Shown here in pieces: positions 58,356 to 64,000 of a stretch of 64,000 nucleotides of DNA. A model generated the notes under the pieces. The model had not been told where the DNA came from. It did no database searches and saw nothing but the letters and a program-made list of their open reading frames with translations. How positions within the stretch are numbered: position 1 is the first letter of the stretch; every line of letters begins with the position of its first letter. The DNA is taken from NCBI GenBank assembly GCA_019843655.1, contig JACDQD010000002.1, forward strand, positions 12,671,154-12,735,153, read 5' to 3'. A program made the position numbers and the translations under genes. The stretch is from Lethocerus indicus. Lineage: Eukaryota > Arthropoda > Insecta > Hemiptera > Belostomatidae.

Positions 58356-60768
58356 CAGATTATGGCATAAAGGAATAATTTATATCCTAAAAACCCGACC
58401 CAAGAATTTATTTCGCGCTTCGAATTAAACCCTGCAGATATTTGATTCGGTGACAGTACATCGCGCCTCTTATTTCGCTGCACTGTGTCACGACTAGGTT
58501 TTAGACGTTTTCAGGACTCCCGATAACTGGTATTTACACCTTTATTCATTTGAGCTTAAGCGTGATACATAAAGGAGAAATATACTTCAATGTGTCTTGA
58601 CATTTACATTCCTAATTAAAAGTAACAAAAAGGATCCTCAAGCGTCCTAAGACTTAGTCGCAGTAAAGAAATGGAAGATGCCATTTGAACAATATCCGGG
58701 CGGGCGGAAAAATAAATCATATACATTCTGAACACCCCACCAAAAATGTAAGAGTGACGTAATCCGAAAGCATTACCTGATCGGTAATGTATGGTGTCTT
58801 AGTATATTACAAACAGGTTCCAGCGATATACTCGATATTGAGACAAGTACGGATTTCTTTCTGTACAGCAATTTTAGGTACAGTTTAGAAAGCATTAATA
58901 ATTTTTTTATGCAACTCGCGCAGCAAAAAAATTTTCTAATACACCTAACAAAATAATGTAGGCTATGTGTCATCCCTTCTTCCTACGTGTCCATTGCTAT
59001 GTGTCCATTTTCTTTATTATTCTATTGCGTGCATTCGGACTCAACGAATAATGCTGTCATGGATCAGAAATCGATGTTAGTATGAATAGTAAAAACGATT
59101 TAAGATGGCCCCTTTCTTTTATAGCGTGTAGAAATTCGACTCTGGGGTAATTTGATGTACCCTCATCATTATAATTTCTGTATGAAACCTGGAATGAAGC
59201 GTGCTATAATTCGTTCCTAACATCTGACGAATTTCCACTGCCACTAAGAGTTCTTCCGCTTACTTACTAATACACTGAGAAATCACAGTCAGATTTGCAG
59301 AACCTACCCACACGTGTAGAATGAATACCACTATAACTATATTTTCACTGTTACACTAAATAAATACAGATGTTAGGAATATTATTAATTAATGCTACTA
59401 ATTCAACTAATTTCTACTAATATCCAATGAATATCCTCCAGCCAGCAAATGACTGTCTTATGTAAAATTTGCCCGTAAAACCCCTGAGCTCGACCGAATG
59501 CTGTTTATTTACCCGAAATAACAAAAATATTTTCCGTTCTCTGAACTTTATATGCAGAATTGACAACCCGGGGCGTGTGCCGCCCTGGTCTGAATACATT
59601 TGAATATTTACCGGGGCCATTTTCATTTGGCATTGGACCACAATTTGCATAAAACAGCCATTTTGAATTCAATCCTAAATCAGTTCACCGGCTATAATTC
59701 CACGCAGTTTTACTTTTCTATAGTTGGCAATTTGTATATTTCCTAGTGGCCAAAACAACTACGGTTAGATTAGTCCGGATGTCACGCCTTGTTTAATAAT
59801 ATTTCAGTCAGATATATAATAGAAAAAGGAAACCGGGAACATATTCAAGCAAACCATTCATTGTGTACATTTTATTGGCTGAGGATTGAAATTTATAAAC
59901 GCGCAGTATCAAGTAAGAAGACTAGCAGGGGATAACTCGGCAAATTGGCTGCGGGCGTCTTACCTAAAGTTTCCATCACAACTCCGTTAATTGCAGCCCC
60001 CTGGTTCCTAATTATTATCCTGATTAAACTTCATGTCTCTAACCTGCCTCATCCAACTAACTACCCCATGTACGTCTCATACAACACGGTTCACCAGTTT
60101 AAGGAAACTGCATTTACCACGTTGTCGGAGGGTAATTGTGAAATTCAACCGTGTTCCATATATAAGAAAGGCTAACGGTGATATTGTGTTCGGTGTGGCA
60201 TCGAAATAAATGGCGATAATTTTTCGGAGACCGTTTGATCGCACTCCATTGGAAATTATATGAAAGCGTTTATGGGTCACCGATGAACACCAGGTCCAAC
60301 CCCGTGACATTTCGCGCCCGCCGACGGATGAAAGGCCTGCCCAAATCGGAATTAATGGATTCGTTATAATTTGAAACAAAGAAAAATGAAAACGCAATAT
60401 TTGATGTTAGAAAATCGAAGATTTACATTAATGTTATCGGCGTTTAACAAATGCGTAATTTAAATAAAAAACACACTGCAAGTCTCGACAACTTTTGCTC
60501 ACATCTTAGTCTTGTAATTCCTGGGTATTTGCTGCAGAATCGCAACCATTCGAAGAGACTAGAACTATTCTACACATCCGTTCTGGCCAGTAGTCTATAA
60601 GGTTGGTTTATAACGCAGTATATGTATACTGTCTACTTTAATTCATCTCAATGTTAATGTCATCATTCATATCTTAATGTTGAAGTGCATTCACAGATAA
60701 AATCTAACTAAATCCAGCTTGTAATGCCTTGAGTTGAATATTTGAAAAATCGGTGTACTCATTATTAA

Positions 60769-60823
<55 letters not shown>

Positions 60824-61694
60824 CATAAAGTGTAGGAACACGGCTGGGAATCCGGATTTCATATAACGGGTTGGAAAAATAAACCATAAATGTGGTCGGA
60901 GAGTATTTGTCGGGTTAGGGCCGAACGCAAATTGGATTTACCTTCGGGGATGAGATCGTGGTTCGGAGGGGGGGCGGACTACTCAATCTCCAGACTTAAA
61001 TTCTATCTAGTTTCCTACTGGAGGGTTGGCTCTCCATTCCTTCAGTAATGGAAAATACATCAAATTGCAAGGGCCAAACTCCTACCTCTCGTGATTTCCA
61101 GAGGGAAAATTTAGAGTTCGAAAGAGAGCGATTTTTTTAAGAACGCATTTTCTAATAAGTGCTGCCTATTCTTACCACGCACTGCGTCATTCGCGTCCGG
61201 TCGATAGACGACTCATGCTGCGTAAGTGTATGCAAAGAAATGACTCAAATGTTGTTAATATACAACTCCTTAATTATAACTTAACTTTGCCCTTTTCTGA
61301 ACGTGTAGAGGGCGATATAATAAATTGTTGGGTATCTCCTTGCTCTATATAAAAGAAGTAAAATAAACAACGATAAAATTGTTTTTAAAATGTCGCGCAT
61401 CATTATCTATATAGATCGAATACGCTATTATTATTAAAAAGAACAATTTAATAAAGTTTCCAACTTCCAATATCCAATAACTTGTTCACCGTTTAAAAAG
61501 AAAAATGTATCTGATGTTGAACACGTATTTGGGATTATTTTCAGGTGTGTTCGTACTTTAAGGACCCGCTGGTGTGCATAGGTTCAGTGGCCAGCGATCA
61601 GGTGAAGGTGCTCGACATGGAGCGCACCGCCGGTGAGAAGCGGATCACCGGCAAATCTTCTCTCGCTGCCGCCTTTAACCATCTTCGGCGTTAA
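50893..61694 (+). CDS. ITG-like: ITG-like (prohormone-3-type) neuropeptide precursor, five coding exons
   Basis: Five exons (50893-51045, 52198-52300, 54312-54452, 55508-55596, 61545-61694) join in frame to 211 residues. Residues 1-19 are a signal peptide cut before Trp20. The block WGGLFNRFSPEMLSNLGYG follows directly and is the family hallmark. The middle carries 16 cysteines in a dickkopf/colipase-like spacing (CTANEHCC, CRRHTDCDTGLIC, CDIHKGLCC). Near the end GEKR provides a dibasic site, freeing ITGKSSLAAAFNHL after trimming of two Arg. The family is known in insects (Apis prohormone-3 yields a short ITG peptide); its receptor and role are poorly defined. The start ATG has a favourable AAAATGG context. 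I am confident in the family and less so in the exact processing. Confidence 0.9.
51692..51915 (+). pseudogene. Mariner-like transposase N-terminal relic
   Basis: The plus frame reads AVIPF, a stop, NAKGVKPVEIHCQLTEVYG and then DDKNVREWCREFTAGRT before another stop. This is the helix-turn-helix start of mariner/SETMAR-type transposases (family pattern: K-G-x-K-P-x-E-I-x-x-Q-L...Y-G...V-R-x-W-C-R-E-F). Two in-frame stops and loss of the catalytic part make it a dead fragment. It lies in the intron between coding exons 1 and 2 of the ITG-like gene. Confidence 0.75.
52198..52300 (+). CDS. ITG-like: ITG-like coding exon 2
   Basis: 103 bases, phase 0 to 1. It reads EVQENEDEGPCYGRRC then TANEHCCPAQVC, the first cysteine cluster. 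The acceptor TGTGCAG is followed 9 bases later by a second in-frame one (GTGCAG), so an isoform lacking EVQ is possible. The splice acceptor region is unusually G-rich. Confidence 0.85.
52301..54311 (+). other. Intron 2 of the ITG-like coding region
   Basis: No exon seen. It contains a (TA)n tract at 53545-53598 and unremarkable AT-rich sequence. Confidence 0.6.
53545..53598. repeat. (TA)n microsatellite
   Basis: About 27 TA units inside intron 2 of the ITG-like gene. Confidence 0.95.
54312..54452 (+). CDS. ITG-like: ITG-like coding exon 3
   Basis: 141 bases, phase 1 to 1, acceptor TTCCCAG and donor TACA|GTGAGT. It encodes GICVFAYGLGQGELCRRH and TDCDTGLIC, the central cysteine cluster. The ATG 46 bases upstream in the same frame is intronic. 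Confidence 0.88.
55508..55596 (+). CDS. ITG-like: ITG-like coding exon 4
   Basis: 89 bases, phase 1 to 0, acceptor TTATTTCAG and donor AAG|GTAACT. It reads EECTMSSECDIHKGLCC then QFQRRHRQVARK. The basic run RRHRQVARK could be an additional convertase site. Confidence 0.88.
56714..56789. repeat. Compound (GT)n(TA)n microsatellite
   Basis: About 11 GT units run directly into about 27 TA units, an alternating purine-pyrimidine tract of roughly 76 bases. Confidence 0.95.
58313..58354. repeat. (TA)n microsatellite
   Basis: About 21 TA units in the last intron of the ITG-like gene. Confidence 0.95.
60775..60822. repeat. (TA)n microsatellite
   Basis: About 24 TA units in the last intron of the ITG-like gene. 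Confidence 0.95.
61545..61694 (+). CDS. ITG-like: ITG-like coding exon 5, C-terminal peptide and stop
   Basis: Acceptor TTTTCAG, phase 0, 49 codons and TAA. It reads VCSYFKDPLVCIGSVASDQV and then GEKR followed by ITGKSSLAAAFNHLRR. The last two Arg would be removed by carboxypeptidase. No Gly precedes them, so no C-terminal amidation is predicted. Confidence 0.9.
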   Translation: MCSYFKDPLVCIGSVASDQVKVLDMERTAGEKRITGKSSLAAAFNHLRR

Positions 61695-62035
61695 CAATTC
61701 AACTCTACCGTAACGACTAAATACAATTATTGAATCTCTCGTTCAAACACCATTTATCAAGAAGCAAAAAGAATAACAAACAAAAATACATTCACTCTTC
61801 ATCGTTAAATAATGTCATTTTAGACCCGTTAGTTAGCAAGTGTTAAGAAATCTCTCTTAAATTATGATATCGCTAATAATGGTGGTTTATAATCTATAAT
61901 GTCCTAATTGTAATTTTTTAATCTCTTCTTTTAATTCTTTAAGTTTACTATTTTACCTTTAAATGTCTACAAACGTATTACTTTGATAACTGTATTCAGA
62001 TGCGGACAACAGATTACTACATCGGGCAGAATAAA
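61695..62035 (+). terminator. Candidate 3' UTR of the ITG-like gene
   Basis: AT-rich sequence after the stop codon, with the first canonical AATAAA at 62030-62035, about 335 bases downstream. No earlier AATAAA was seen, though variants exist. Confidence 0.4.
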
Positions 62036-62126
62036 CGGAACGAAAAGTGGAAATTCCTTTTCTTGCAATCTCCAGACAAATGATTGATTAAATAGACTGT
62101 TAAGCTGAATGGACCATTACTGTCCG

Positions 62127-62128
<2 letters not shown>

Positions 62129-62176
<48 letters not shown>
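62129..62176. repeat. (TA)n microsatellite
   Basis: About 24 TA units, 435 bases past the ITG-like stop codon. Confidence 0.95.
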
Positions 62177-62179
<3 letters not shown>

Positions 62180-62442
62180 CGCAGTGTATATTTAAATAAC
62201 ATACTTTCCTTCTTTGGAAAAATGATATATCTATCTGTAGATAAAAAAACGCACAGAGATACAGATCTCAATCAAATACACACACAGATATGGCTCGGAT
62301 TAACCCTTTGCAGTAAATGTCCAGAAGAGGGATAAGTTACAAAAATTACGTCGGTTTTTTGACTTGCCGTGGAATATATGCTAGGATAAAGGCTATCATG
62401 TTACCATATTTTGCTTGTAGAGAATAGCTATTTATAAGATCT

Positions 62443-62445
<3 letters not shown>

Positions 62446-62500
<55 letters not shown>
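62446..62500. repeat. (TA)n microsatellite
   Basis: About 27 TA units, only 270 bases after the previous tract. Confidence 0.95.
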
Positions 62501-62502
<2 letters not shown>

Positions 62503-63879
62503 CATGAAGGAAACGGAACATATCATTTAAATCCATCCAGGAAAATGTTTGCAAAGTTGATATTTCATTAAATATAATCGACGCACAAGAGTAGGGAAAT
62601 GACTATGGCTCACCACATAAGCGGATAGACACCAAAGTGACGCCCGGGTTTATCATTGCTGCTTTTCTAATTGTGTTGAATTTCTATGTTTGTTTTGAAA
62701 TAGAGTTGTTGAGTGAGGTAAAGTATACTTGTAATAATTTCAGATGGGAATATCTATTTTAAAAAACAATATTAACTAATATTCTAACTGTATAGACGTA
62801 GTTTAATAAATGTTATATAAATGTGTTATGCAGTAAAAAAACATACATATCATTAGATTTTAACCTTCCTGTTACCAATGATATTAAATAATTAAATTAT
62901 TTCAACAGGTGAACTTAATGGTACGGCACAAGTACCTAACTAACATACTACCAAGAAGTCCCTGTGACAATGAAATAAATACGTATATATCTGTAACATG
63001 TTTTGTTTTTCATTCGACAAAGACCTTAAACTACATCTTCCGTCGTCCTTTCCATCTGTTTCATTTATTTAAGGACTAATCCATTTGATATATATTCTTC
63101 CGATACTGACATGTTTTCTACTTTCTAAGGCTGTTAACCCAAACGTTCATTCCTGAAAATCTATTGCTATCTAAGCTATGACCATTCAGAATGCAGGACT
63201 TCTGGACAAATGTCACAGAGTAGGTCATTCCTTGTAGAATATCAAGAAAGTATACTCACAAAATATATCAAAAAATGCTTCACAGTTGATTTGAAAAATT
63301 TCTAACAAAATGTTTATAAATAATTTACGAACGGAGACAATAATTATTTCTTTTGTATTCTCAATTGCATATTTATTTATCCACGACAACACTTCAGAAT
63401 AATTACCATTGTCAGTTTTGGTAATTCGTAAATCCGTTTCTTGAAGTATGAAATACGTCAGATTAAAATATATTCGGAAAGCGGATTTGGCTGACTGGAT
63501 CAGATATGGACGACGTGAAAATAAGTGGAAACGTTTATTGATTGAAAACCGGCCCGAATACCGAACTAAAAATAATTTCCTGGGCAGCTGCAACGGCTCA
63601 ACTATATTGATAATTCATTAGATTAAAATTGATTTATCGCTTCGTTATGTGAAATGAGATTAAAGGGAAAGAACGGAGTTATTTATGTGACAATCCGATA
63701 TGCACGAATGTTCCTAATTTGTAGCTCGTGCAATTTTTTCTTTTCTTTTTCTTTTATTTCTCCTTTTATTTTAAAATGACCCATTCCTTAGCTTTATTTA
63801 CCACAGCAGCTGATGTGAAACGTGAACGTTGAAATCCACCTACCTATGAGACAATCGAATTAATGACAATTATCGTATT

Positions 63880-63880
<1 letters not shown>
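62501..63880. other. Gene-free 3' flank
   Basis: No recognised gene. The 122-codon minus-strand frame at 63225-63593 is the longest single frame around but has an AT-driven composition and no motif. Confidence 0.5.

Positions 63881-63883
<3 letters not shown>

Positions 63884-63963
<80 letters not shown>
63884..63963. repeat. Compound (CT)n(AT)n microsatellite
   Basis: About 15 CT units pass directly into about 24 AT units. The CT part is a polypurine-polypyrimidine tract with triplex potential. Confidence 0.95.
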
Positions 63964-63967
<4 letters not shown>

Positions 63968-64000
63968 CGGTCAGTGCATTCAATACGATTTTTCTTTGTT

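Larger units (their letters stand above)
55597..61544 (+). other. Intron 4 of the ITG-like gene (5.9 kb)
   Basis: No exon seen. It holds a (GT)n(TA)n tract at 56714-56789, (TA)n tracts at 58313-58354 and 60775-60822, an X-box-like palindrome at 57744-57756 and a GC-richer block at about 60.86-61.10 kb. Confidence 0.6.

Noticed and set aside
63225..63593. 122-codon minus-strand frame
   Set aside because: Composition typical of AT-rich non-coding DNA (Phe/Ile/Tyr/Lys-rich), no motif and no splice context.

Overview
This window looks like an AT-rich arthropod, most likely insect, nuclear genome. It has long introns with GT/AG junctions, many long (TA)n microsatellites, decayed DNA transposons (piggyBac, Helitron, mariner-like, hAT-like) and a neuropeptide precursor known from insects. 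There is no bacterial organisation, no rRNA, no convincing tRNA and no CRISPR array. Only two protein-coding genes can be defended. Both are split into small exons, so most long open frames are chance or antisense frames.

Region 1-21 kb is gene-poor. No protein family is recognisable. It holds two GC-rich islands: 10.26-10.64 kb, which looks like a minus-strand TATA promoter followed by a non-coding first exon, and 15.76-16.21 kb, which carries octamer-like and homeodomain-like sites. Scattered GC-richer blocks could be regulatory.

Region 21.3-39.6 kb, minus strand: 26 exons that join in one frame, about 1,249 codons, with the 5' end not found. The product is an extracellular multidomain protein. 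It has an N-terminal beta-sandwich/MAM-like region, three Cys-rich EGF-type modules, six fibronectin type III domains, then the domain that sits just outside the membrane in receptor tyrosine phosphatases. It stops there: no transmembrane segment or phosphatase domain is seen. The FN3 exons follow a strict 1-0-1 intron-phase rhythm, which supports the model independently. Introns carry a complete non-autonomous piggyBac element with TTAA duplications, a Helitron helicase relic, a hAT-like relic and a foldback repeat.

Region 39.6-50.9 kb lies between the two divergently transcribed genes. It holds GC-rich blocks, a 30-bp perfect palindrome and a probable plus-strand promoter/first exon at about 45.6 kb (NRF-1/Ewg-like site, TATA-like box, strong 5' splice site).

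Region 50.9-61.7 kb, plus strand: five coding exons giving a complete 211-residue ITG-like (prohormone-3-type) precursor. It has a signal peptide, the WGGLFNRFSPEMLSNLGYG block, 16 cysteines, and a KR site releasing a C-terminal peptide that starts ITG. The tail beyond 61.7 kb is non-coding and microsatellite-rich.

The two genes show no sign of working together. They are divergent neighbours, both predicted to enter the secretory pathway.
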